Positions 1-5,409 of a DNA stretch of 12,761 nt are shown piece after piece (positions within the stretch are counted from its first letter, which is position 1; each line of letters opens with the position of its first letter). A program made the translations under genes and the position numbers. The stretch lies in the NCBI GenBank assembly GCA_964457415.1, contig CAYWFB010000047.1, positions 1 to 12,761 of the forward strand. Direction: 5' to 3'. The notes below the pieces were generated by a model. It had not been told where the DNA came from. It worked only from the letters and a program-made list of their open reading frames with translations, and searched no databases. Origin of the DNA: Fimenecus sp964457415. Its GTDB lineage: Bacteria; Bacillota; Clostridia; Oscillospirales; Acutalibacteraceae.

Positions 1-60
1 GCGCTCCTGGGCCGATGTGCCGGGCAGGACATCGCTGTCCCGGCAGGTCTGCAGGCAAAA
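1..60. other. GC-rich edge segment with a hairpin, identity unresolved
   Basis: The first 60 bases are far richer in G+C than anything that follows. They contain an inverted repeat, TGCCGGG (18-24) with CCCGGCA (39-45), and a smaller inner ACA/TGT pairing. No U-tract follows, so it is not an obvious terminator. All three plus frames are open from base 1 to stops at 82-84, 86-88 and just beyond, so this could be the tail of an upstream gene, an RNA gene or a repeat. I cannot decide between these from the window. Confidence 0.25.
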
Positions 61-70
61 TGTCACAAAA

Positions 71-80
71 GTGCTATACT
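71..80 (+). promoter_or_regulatory. Possible extended -10 promoter for the small DUF6514-like gene
   Basis: TGC followed by TATACT at 75-80 is a good extended -10 element 32 bases before the start codon at 113. No convincing -35 box sits 17 bases upstream (AGGCAA at 52-57), so the call rests on the extended -10 alone. Confidence 0.35.
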
Positions 81-112
81 TTGAATAACAAATAACGAAG
101 AGGGCAAGGGTT

Positions 113-334
113 ATGAGGTTTGAGATTTTAGAAGGTTCGTGTGAGCTTGACGGTGTCAGTCACACGGCTTACGGTGTTGTGTGTAGCGACGAGTTAAGTT
201 TTCGCCATACATTTTCTGATTTGTCTGATAATTATGAGGATGTGCAGAAATTTGTGGATAACCTTAACACCCTGAAGCCTGAATTTTCACAGCTCGAATA
301 TCTTATCGAGGATTTTTGCATTGCCCATAATTAA
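113..334 (+). CDS. Small DUF6514-like protein, function unknown
   Basis: This is a 73-residue acidic protein with no signal peptide or membrane segment. The pattern of a short beta-rich N-terminus (a YGVVC segment near residues 20-24), a DLS...V..FVDNLN helix around 36-51 and a C-terminal (L/I)EDF motif at 65-68 matches my recollection of DUF6514, a family of small Clostridia proteins of unknown role. The start ATG is preceded by GAAGAGGG at 97-104, an 8-base spacing from the ribosome site. It stands alone: an imperfect hairpin and an intrinsic terminator follow before the iron locus. The family assignment is from memory and the function is unknown. Confidence 0.6.
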   Translation: MRFEILEGSCELDGVSHTAYGVVCSDELSFRHTFSDLSDNYEDVQKFVDNLNTLKPEFSQLEYLIEDFCIAHN

Positions 335-353
335 TATAATTTTTTGCCTCACC

Positions 354-389
354 CGATTGGCAACTGCTTTTTAAGGTGTTTGCCAACCG
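354..389 (+). other. Imperfect 10-bp stem-loop in the 3' UTR
   Basis: CGATTGGCAA (354-363) pairs with TTGCCAACCG (380-389) with a single G-U pair, leaving a 16-base loop. No U-tract follows. It lies between the stop codon and the true terminator, so it may protect the 3' end of the transcript or simply be a decayed repeat. Confidence 0.35.
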
Positions 390-410
390 ATTTAATATCC
401 GTCAGTATCC

Positions 411-433
411 CCCGATGCTGTCGGGTATTTTTT
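411..433 (+). terminator. Intrinsic terminator after the DUF6514-like gene
   Basis: CCCGA (411-415) and TCGGG (421-425) form a short stem with loop TGCTG, followed by TATTTTTT. The stem is short, so it may be moderate in strength. It separates the small gene from the feo promoter about 45 bases downstream. Confidence 0.6.
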
Positions 434-476
434 GAAAAAATTTTTGAAAAAATTCTGTAAAATGTTAATTTTTCCC

Positions 477-505
477 TTGACAAGCTCATATAAATTGTGT
501 ATTAT
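477..505 (+). promoter_or_regulatory. Sigma-A promoter of the feo locus
   Basis: TTGACA at 477-482 and TATTAT at 500-505 are separated by exactly 17 bases, and a TG precedes the -10 box (TGTG-TATTAT). The predicted start site at about 512 falls at the edge of the first GTTAGC palindrome (514-529), so a protein bound there would block initiation or promoter escape. Confidence 0.85.
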
Positions 506-513
506 AGTATGTG

Positions 514-529
514 GTTAGCGAGGGCTAAC
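514..529. promoter_or_regulatory. Operator-like palindrome 1 (GTTAGC-gagg-GCTAAC)
   Basis: A perfect 6-bp dyad, GTTAGC and GCTAAC, flanks a 4-base centre and lies directly downstream of the feo -10 box. Together with copies at 548-563 and 847-862 it forms a consistent motif. The half-site resembles the TTAG..CTAA core of DtxR/IdeR-type iron-regulator operators, and the genes are ferrous iron uptake genes. The regulator itself is not in the window, so the family is inference. Confidence 0.75.
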
Positions 530-547
530 TGTAAATTTAACCCAAAA

Positions 548-563
548 GTTAGCATATGCTAAA
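548..563. promoter_or_regulatory. Operator-like palindrome 2 (GTTAGC-atat-GCTAAA)
   Basis: TTAGCATATGCTAA (549-562) is a perfect 14-base palindrome lying in the 5' leader between the promoter and feoA. It repeats the spacing and half-sites of palindrome 1, with centres 34 bases apart, a little over three helical turns, which would suit two dimers on nearly the same face. An in-frame ATG (556) lies inside it but has no ribosome site. Confidence 0.75.
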
Positions 564-588
564 TTTGTATAACATTCAGGTGAATTCA

Positions 589-801
589 ATGAACTTAACA
601 AACGCACAAGAAGGAATTGAATACATCATTAAAGACATCGTGACTGACGATGAAGAGCTTGACGCATTCCTCTTTTCATTGGGTTGCTATGCAGGCGAGC
701 CTATAACCGTTGTTGCCCATAAAAAGGGCGGTTGCGTTGTTTCTATTAAAGACAGCAGATATAACATTGATAATCAGTTGGCCGAAGCAATTTTTATATG
801 A
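589..801 (+). CDS. feoA: FeoA, ferrous iron transport accessory protein
   Basis: A 70-residue cytoplasmic SH3-like protein of the usual FeoA length. FeoA is thought to bind or modulate FeoB, and the order feoA-feoB is classical. The sequence has the family pattern: a short helical N-terminus, a central GCYAGEPITVVAHKKGG beta-barrel core (about residues 32-48) and a final strand with a conserved small helix. I place the start at ATG 589 because AGGTGA (578-583) lies 5 bases upstream. An in-frame ATG at 556 would add 11 residues, but it sits inside an operator palindrome and lacks a ribosome site. The gap to feoB is 112 bases and contains a third copy of the palindrome. Confidence 0.85.
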   Translation: MNLTNAQEGIEYIIKDIVTDDEELDAFLFSLGCYAGEPITVVAHKKGGCVVSIKDSRYNIDNQLAEAIFI

Positions 802-846
802 AACCAATAGATAGGGCAGAGGCAACTGAAATATTTTTACGCACTA

Positions 847-862
847 GTTAGCGAATGCTAAC
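847..862. promoter_or_regulatory. Operator-like palindrome 3 between feoA and feoB (GTTAGC-gaat-GCTAAC)
   Basis: A perfect 6-bp dyad with the same half-sites and 4-base centre as the two copies upstream of feoA. It may control a second promoter for feoB or act in looping. A weak candidate lies just downstream (AAGACA 865-870, 17 bases, TATATA 888-893), but it is not close to consensus. Confidence 0.7.
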
Positions 863-913
863 AAAAGACAAGTCAATAATTTATGTTTATATAAATTTAA
901 GGAGGAGAAAGTT

Positions 914-2935
914 ATGAGAATTGCCCTTGCAGGTAATCCCAACAGCGGTAAAACCACAATGTATAACGCTTTGACCGGCAGAAATGAAAAAGTCGGCAAC
1001 TGGGCAGGCGTTACCGTTGAAAAGAAAGAAAGCCCCATTAAGAAAAGTCTTTATGACGGAAGCCACAAGCTTATTGCCGTTGACCTTCCCGGTGCTTACT
1101 CAATGTCACCCTTCACGTCAGAAGAAAGCATTACAAGCATTTATGTTAAAAATGAGCATCCCGATGCGATTATCAATATCGTTGATGCTACAAATTTAAG
1201 CCGTAGCCTTTTCTTCACAACACAGCTTCTTGAGCTTGGTGTTCCCGTAGTTGTAGCACTTAACAAGAGTGACATCAACGAGAAAAAAGAGACAGTAATT
1301 GATGTTGAGGCTTTAAGCAAAGCACTTAATTGCCCCGTGGTTGAAACTGTTTCAACATCGGCAGAGGGACTTAAAGAAGTTGTTGCAACGGCAGTAGAGC
1401 TTAACGGCAAGGGTCAGGAAGCCCCTTATGTTCAAGGTGCAATCGACCTGACAGACAAAAAATCAGTTGTTGAAGCTGACAAAAAGCGTTTTGAATTTGT
1501 AAACGGAATCGTAAAGACAGTTGAAACACGTAAGGTTTTGACAAAGGACAAAAATATCGGCGACAAAATCGACGAAGTTCTTACAAACAAATGGCTCGGT
1601 ATTCCGATTTTTGCAGTCGTAATGTTTCTTGTATTCCAGATTTCTCAGGTTTGGGTAGGTGCACCCATTGCAGACCTTCTTGTAGGTTGGCTTGAGTCTT
1701 TCCAGGGATGGGTTGGCGAATTGCTTGCAAATGCAAATCCCTTGCTTTCAGCTATACTTGTTGACGGTGTTATCGGTGGCGTTGTTGCCGTTGTAGGCTT
1801 CCTTCCTCTCGTTATGGTTATGTACTTCCTGCTCGCACTTCTTGAAGATTGCGGTTATATGTCACGCGTGGCGGTTGTTCTTGACCCCATTTTCAAAAAG
1901 GTTGGTCTTTCAGGTAAATCGGTTATTCCTTTTGTTATCGGTATCGGTTGTGCAGTTCCCGGAGTTATGGCTTCACGCACAATCAAAAACGAACGCGAAC
2001 GCAGAGCAACAGCAATGCTCACCCCCTTTATGCCCTGCGGTGCAAAGATTCCCGTTATCTCACTTTTTGCAGGCGCATTCTTTGACAACTCAGGCTGGGT
2101 AAGCTTCGCAATGTATGCTACCGGTATTGTTCTTATCTTCCTTGGTGCATTGCTTGTTAACAAGATTGCGGGCTATAAAGCAAGAAAATCATTCTTTATC
2201 ATTGAGCTTCCCGAATATAAAGTGCCTTCACTTTGGGGTGCATTTAAGTCAATGTGCAGCCGTGGTTGGGCTTACATAGTGAAGGCTGCCACAATCATCC
2301 TTCTTTGCAATATGGCTGTTCAGATTATGCAGACCTTCACATGGCAATTCACCGTTGCTGAGTCAGCTGATGAGTCAATTCTTGCTTCAATCGCAGCTCC
2401 CTTTGCTTACTTACTTGTTCCCGTTGTGGGTGTTCTTTCATGGGAGCTTGCAGCAGCGGCAATTACAGGCTTCATCGCAAAAGAAAATGTTGTCGGCACA
2501 TTGGCAGTTTGCTTTGTAGGACTTGAAAATCTTATTGATACAGAAGAATTAGCACTTATGGAGGGTGCAGGCTCTGAGGTTGCAGGCGTTATGGCAATTA
2601 CAAAGGTTGCAGCTCTTGCATACCTTATGTTCAATCTTTATACTCCTCCTTGCTTCGCGGCAATTGGTGCTATGAACTCTGAAATCAAGAGCAAGAAGTG
2701 GCTCTTCGGCGGTATCGCACTTCAGCTCGGTACAGGCTTCACAGTAGGCTATCTTGTATATCAGATTGGTACACTCATCACAACTGGTGCATTTGGCGCT
2801 GGATTCCTTCCTGGACTTATTGCAGTTGCAGTATTCGTTGCAATCATTGTTTTCCTTTGCGTTCGCTCAAATAATAAGCTCAAGGCAGAATATGAGCTTA
2901 AAGGCAAAAAGGCAGAAACAGTAGCAAGCAAATAA
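914..2935 (+). CDS. feoB: FeoB, ferrous iron transporter GTPase
   Basis: A 673-residue inner-membrane Fe(II) importer with a cytosolic G domain fused to a polytopic membrane domain. The G motifs are all visible: GNPNSGKTT at residues 7-15 (G1), a Thr in the switch I region at about 34 (G2), DLPG at 57-60 (G3), NKSD at 116-119 (G4) and a TSA near 148 (G5). The membrane part carries both Gate repeats: GCAVPGVMASRT with MPCGAKIPV (about residues 346-380) and the matching YTPPCFAAIGAMNSE (about 575-590). Length is normal for the family. AAGGAGG (899-905) lies 8 bases before the ATG. feoA is upstream and a small Cys-rich partner follows 36 bases downstream, so this is a complete iron uptake locus. 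The palindromes suggest metal-dependent repression. Confidence 0.97.
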   Translation: MRIALAGNPNSGKTTMYNALTGRNEKVGNWAGVTVEKKESPIKKSLYDGSHKLIAVDLPGAYSMSPFTSEESITSIYVKNEHPDAIINIVDATNLSRSLFFTTQLLELGVPVVVALNKSDINEKKETVIDVEALSKALNCPVVETVSTSAEGLKEVVATAVELNGKGQEAPYVQGAIDLTDKKSVVEADKKRFEFVNGIVKTVETRKVLTKDKNIGDKIDEVLTNKWLGIPIFAVVMFLVFQISQVWVGAPIADLLVGWLESFQGWVGELLANANPLLSAILVDGVIGGVVAVVGFLPLVMVMYFLLALLEDCGYMSRVAVVLDPIFKKVGLSGKSVIPFVIGIGCAVPGVMASRTIKNERERRATAMLTPFMPCGAKIPVISLFAGAFFDNSGWVSFAMYATGIVLIFLGALLVNKIAGYKARKSFFIIELPEYKVPSLWGAFKSMCSRGWAYIVKAATIILLCNMAVQIMQTFTWQFTVAESADESILASIAAPFAYLLVPVVGVLSWELAAAAITGFIAKENVVGTLAVCFVGLENLIDTEELALMEGAGSEVAGVMAITKVAALAYLMFNLYTPPCFAAIGAMNSEIKSKKWLFGGIALQLGTGFTVGYLVYQIGTLITTGAFGAGFLPGLIAVAVFVAIIVFLCVRSNNKLKAEYELKGKKAETVASK

Positions 2936-2971
2936 TTAAAACATATATTAGATTAAGGAGTTGATTTCGGT

Positions 2972-3148
2972 ATGGAAGATATTATAGTTCTCGTAGTTCT
3001 CGGCGTTATTCTCGCCGCGGCAATAATCTATGTGGTAAGAGCCAAGAAAAAGGGTGTAAAGTGTATCGGTTGCCCAGCGGCAGGCGAATGCTCAAAAAAA
3101 GCCGAAAACGGCTCTTGCAGTTGCGGATGCAACAACGCAGAAAATTAA
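2972..3148 (+). CDS. FeoB-associated Cys-rich membrane protein
   Basis: A 58-residue protein with one N-terminal membrane helix (residues about 3-23), a basic stop-transfer stretch (RAKKKGVK, 23-30) and a cytoplasmic tail with six cysteines: C31, C34, C40, C49, C51 and C53. This matches the FeoB-associated Cys-rich membrane protein family (PF12669 as I recall), which occurs directly after feoB in many Clostridia and is thought to do the job of FeoC. Whether the cysteines bind iron, an Fe-S cluster or another metal is not established here. AAGGAG (2955-2960) is 11 bases from the ATG. It lies 36 bases after feoB and just before the terminator, so it is the last gene of the unit. Confidence 0.88.
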   Translation: MEDIIVLVVLGVILAAAIIYVVRAKKKGVKCIGCPAAGECSKKAENGSCSCGCNNAEN

Positions 3149-3152
3149 AAAA

Positions 3153-3187
3153 CAAGGCGGAGCTTACAAACTCCGCCTTGACTTTTA
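3153..3187 (+). terminator. Intrinsic terminator of the feo transcription unit
   Basis: CAAGGCGGAG (3153-3162) and CTCCGCCTTG (3171-3180) form a perfect 10-bp stem with an 8-base loop, followed by ACTTTTAT. The tract after the stem is a poor U-run because the same bases begin the tRNA-Leu promoter. Confidence 0.88.
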
Positions 3188-3206
3188 TATATTAAAATGA
3201 TATTAT
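3178..3206 (+). promoter_or_regulatory. Promoter of tRNA-Leu, overlapping the feo terminator
   Basis: TTGACT at 3178-3183 and TATTAT at 3201-3206 are separated by 17 bases, with a TG before the -10 box. The -35 box uses the last three bases of the terminator stem. The predicted start is about 13 bases before the mature tRNA 5' end. Confidence 0.75.
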
Positions 3207-3225
3207 TATCAAGTAAATTCAATAT

Positions 3226-3313
3226 GCGGATGTGGCGGAACTGGCAGACGCGCAGGCCTCAGACACCTGTGGATATTGCTTCCTTGTGGGTTCAAGTCCC
3301 ATCGTCCGCACCA
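3226..3313 (+). tRNA. tRNA-Leu, anticodon CAG
   Basis: The gene folds as a class II tRNA with a long variable arm. Acceptor arms are GCGGATG (3226-3232) and CGTCCGC (3303-3309), with one wobble. The anticodon loop CTCAGAC gives anticodon CAG, reading CUG. The variable arm closes with GGA/TCC, and the T loop is TTCAAGT with stem GTGGG/CCCAT. The terminal CCA is encoded (3311-3313). The last pair of the anticodon stem (positions 31 and 39) is C opposite A, so only four of five pairs form. A dedicated promoter and terminator flank it. Confidence 0.95.
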
Positions 3314-3351
3314 AAAAATTACAAGCTTCGACAGAAACTTGTAATTTTTTT
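3313..3351 (+). terminator. Intrinsic terminator after tRNA-Leu
   Basis: AAATTACAAG (3316-3325) pairs with CTTGTAATTT (3338-3347), extended by an A-run and T-run on either side to 13 bp. The loop is 12 bases and the T-run continues to 3351. Because of the A-run it could also work on the other strand. Confidence 0.85.
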
Positions 3352-3353
3352 AT

Positions 3354-3554
3354 CCATTGCGAAAGCAATGGTATATCATCACGCGAAGAGTGTATCTCAT
3401 CAGCTGTAGGCTGTATAAAAGCTTTCGCAATGATGATATTCAACTTCTTTGAAGTTGATGATATGCAAGGCATTCACCTTCATGATATACAATGCTACGC
3501 ATTGGTTCGTTCTGTAGCTAAATTGGTCAGTAAACATAGCAGTATGTTATCATC
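3354..3554. repeat. Modular hairpin array with GTATATCATC / GATGATATAC repeats
   Basis: This gene-free stretch is an ordered set of small hairpins divided by a short repeated motif. The left part has CCATTGC-gaaa-GCAATGG (3354-3371) followed by GTATATCATC (3371-3380), a short CAC/GTG hairpin, GTATCTCATC (3392-3401) and AGC/GCT (3402-3412). The right part carries the inverted motif at 3432-3440, 3457-3465 and 3482-3490, separated by CAACTTC-ttt-GAAGTTG (3441-3457), AAGG/CCTT (3467-3480) and AATGC-tac-GCATT (3491-3503). A last AACATA-gcag-TATGTT hairpin followed by ATCATC lies at 3533-3554. The short open frames here are not gene-like. I recall similar elements dispersed between genes of gut Clostridia; only one copy is in this window. 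Confidence 0.7.
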
Positions 3555-3601
3555 AAAGATGCATTATTCAGCTTGATTTTATATTGTTTTTCATAAAAAC
3601 C

Positions 3602-3630
3602 TTGCGTTTGTTGGTGCAGGAATATATAAT
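3602..3630 (+). promoter_or_regulatory. Promoter of the aldo/keto reductase-ECF unit
   Basis: TTGCGT at 3602-3607 and a consensus TATAAT at 3625-3630 are separated by 17 bases. The start codon lies 38 bases further on. The promoter begins about 50 bases after the hairpin array. Confidence 0.7.
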
Positions 3631-3668
3631 ATAGTTTATAAAATATATCCGTTTCGGGAGTGACTTTT

Positions 3669-4781
3669 ATGCCCTATTTTGAAAATGTAAAAAAGAATTT
3701 CGGCTTCGGCTGTATGCGACTTCCACATAAGGGTCCGCTCATAGATTATGCCGAGTTCAATAAAATGATTGACGCCTTTATGGAGGCGGGCTTTAACTAT
3801 TTTGATACTGCCCACGGTTATATGGAAATGCGTAGTGAGTCAGCCCTTAAAAGGTGCCTGACAAGCCGTTATCCAAGAGAGAGCTACATACTCGTTGATA
3901 AACTAAGTGAAGGCTTTTTCAAGAAAGAAAGTCAAATCAGACCTCTTTTTGAAAAGCAGTTAAAGGCTTGCGGAGTAGAATATTTCGATTTCTACCTTAT
4001 GCACGCGCAGAATGCCACAAATTTCAAAAAGTATAAAGAGTGCCGTGCTTATGAAACTGCATTTGAATTGAAAAAAGAGGGTAAAATCCGTCACGTTGGT
4101 CTTTCATTCCATGACAAAGCCAGCGTGCTCGAGCAGATTTTGACCGAATATCCCGAAATTGAGGTTGTACAAATTCAGTTCAATTATCTCGACTATGAAG
4201 ACCAGTCCGTTGAGGGCAGAAAATGCTATGAGGTCTGCCGAAAATATAATAAACCTATAATTGTTATGGAACCCGTTAAGGGAGGTAGTCTTGTTAATCT
4301 TCCCGACGAGGCAAAGCAGGTTCTTGCAGATTTGAATGGCGGAAGTCCCGCAAGCTACGCAATCCGTTTTGCCGCATCTTTTGAGGGTATCTTTATGGTA
4401 CTTTCAGGTATGGGCAATATGGATATGATTACTGAGAATATCGGCTTTATGAAAGATTTTAAGCCCTTTACCGAGGAAGAATATGAGGCAGTACGTAAGG
4501 TCTGCAAGATTATGAATGCGCAAAATCTTATCCCTTGTACCGCTTGTCGTTATTGCGTTGACGGTTGTCCTATGAACATTCCCATTCCCGAGCTTTTTGC
4601 CTGTATGAACGACAAAAAGCAGTTTAAAAACTGGAATGCCTCGTTTTACTATAATGAAGTTCACAGTAAAAACGGTAAGGATTCTGATTGTATCGGTTGC
4701 GGAAAATGTGAAACAGCTTGTCCACAGCATCTTGAAATCCGCAAGCTTTTAAAAGATGTGGCAAAGGAGTTCGGTAAATAA
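3669..4781 (+). CDS. Aldo/keto reductase with C-terminal 2[4Fe-4S] ferredoxin domain
   Basis: A 370-residue cytoplasmic oxidoreductase. Residues about 10-280 form an aldo/keto reductase barrel with the catalytic tetrad visible: D46, Y51, K78 and H112 (in FDTAHGY, VDKL and YLMHAQ). A ferredoxin-like tail holds two CxxCxxCxxxC sets, C290/C293/C296/C300 and C341/C344/C347/C351, each suited to a [4Fe-4S] cluster. This is the 'predicted oxidoreductase of the aldo/keto reductase family' (COG1453-like), common in anaerobes, with unknown natural substrates. The clusters suggest electron exchange with ferredoxin as well as NAD(P)H. I choose ATG 3669 because GGGAG (3656-3660) is 8 bases upstream; a GTG at 3660 overlaps that ribosome site. 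The stop overlaps the start of the next gene. Confidence 0.92.
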   Translation: MPYFENVKKNFGFGCMRLPHKGPLIDYAEFNKMIDAFMEAGFNYFDTAHGYMEMRSESALKRCLTSRYPRESYILVDKLSEGFFKKESQIRPLFEKQLKACGVEYFDFYLMHAQNATNFKKYKECRAYETAFELKKEGKIRHVGLSFHDKASVLEQILTEYPEIEVVQIQFNYLDYEDQSVEGRKCYEVCRKYNKPIIVMEPVKGGSLVNLPDEAKQVLADLNGGSPASYAIRFAASFEGIFMVLSGMGNMDMITENIGFMKDFKPFTEEEYEAVRKVCKIMNAQNLIPCTACRYCVDGCPMNIPIPELFACMNDKKQFKNWNASFYYNEVHSKNGKDSDCIGCGKCETACPQHLEIRKLLKDVAKEFGK

Positions 4782-5347
4782 TGAAGAATAAGAAAATACT
4801 CAACCTTGTCCTTGCCGCAATGTTTTTAGCCCTTTGTATTGTGTTGCCGTTTCTTACAGGGCAAATAAAAGGAATCGGCAATATGCTCTTGCCCATGCAC
4901 ATTCCCGTTTTGCTTTGCGGACTTATATGCGGTTGGCAGTACGGTGCTATTGTGGGTGCAGTAGCCCCCATTATGCGTTCTGCACTTTTCGGTATGCCCG
5001 TAATGTTCCCCAATGCATTTGCAATGGCATTTGAGCTTGCAACCTACGGCTTTGTGATAGGCTATCTTTTCTCTCACGCAAAGTGGAAATGTGTTAAATC
5101 CCTTTACCGTTGCCTTTTAATCGCAATGCTCAGCGGACGAGTTGTGTGGGGAATAGTACAGATGTTCATTTTAGGGCTTGGCGAGGGCGGATTTACCCTG
5201 ACAATGTTCATAACAAGCTCATTCTTAAATGCAATCCCCGGAATTGTGTTGCAACTTGTACTCATTCCGTCAGTTATGATTATTCTCGGCAAAACTCACC
5301 TAGTGGAATTCTACACTCGCAAAAAGAAATTGTCTGTGCAAAATTAA
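4781..5347 (+). CDS. ECF transporter S component, substrate unknown
   Basis: A 188-residue very hydrophobic protein with about five to six membrane helices and short loops, the size and shape of the substrate-binding S subunit of energy-coupling-factor vitamin transporters (PF12822-like). The first helix carries an AxxxA pattern (A13 to A17), the kind of small-residue motif that S components use to contact EcfT. The segment MHIPVLLCG...GAIVGAVAPIMRS (about residues 39-66) and AMAFELATYGF (about 81-91) are typical of the family and recall pantothenate-type members, but substrate cannot be read from sequence. The start codon overlaps the last base of the reductase stop, so the two are translationally coupled. 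No EcfA or EcfT gene is present, so it probably shares an energising module encoded elsewhere. Confidence 0.85.
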   Translation: MKNKKILNLVLAAMFLALCIVLPFLTGQIKGIGNMLLPMHIPVLLCGLICGWQYGAIVGAVAPIMRSALFGMPVMFPNAFAMAFELATYGFVIGYLFSHAKWKCVKSLYRCLLIAMLSGRVVWGIVQMFILGLGEGGFTLTMFITSSFLNAIPGIVLQLVLIPSVMIILGKTHLVEFYTRKKKLSVQN

Positions 5348-5361
5348 ATTTTCGCAAAAAG

Positions 5362-5400
5362 AAAGCTCTCTCACGATTAAAGTGAAAGAGCTTTTTATTT
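5362..5400. terminator. Bidirectional intrinsic terminator between convergent units
   Basis: AAAGCTCTCTCAC (5362-5374) pairs with GTGAAAGAGCTTT (5382-5394), 12 of 13 bases, loop of 7. A T-run follows on the plus strand, and an A-run before the stem gives a U-tract on the minus strand. It ends both the ECF gene (+) and the flavoenzyme gene (-). Confidence 0.85.
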
Positions 5401-5409
5401 TACTTGGAA

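Noticed and set aside
556..588. Earlier ATG for feoA
   Set aside because: It lies inside operator palindrome 2 and lacks a ribosome site, whereas ATG 589 has AGGTGA 5 bases upstream.
865..893. Separate feoB promoter (AAGACA-17-TATATA)
   Set aside because: Both boxes are far from consensus and the predicted start would fall on the ribosome site; noted only as a possibility in the operator entry.
3371..3503. Regular short repeats resembling a CRISPR array
   Set aside because: Repeats are only 9-10 bases, switch orientation in the middle, and the segments between them are themselves hairpins. No cas gene or leader is present.
3232..3576. Open frame across tRNA-Leu and the hairpin array
   Set aside because: It overlaps a confident tRNA, a terminator and repeat DNA, and has no ribosome site.
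4624..5077. Minus-strand open frames opposite the reductase and ECF genes
   Set aside because: They are antisense to well supported genes and give compositions (many Pro, His, Cys) unlike real proteins, with no ribosome sites.
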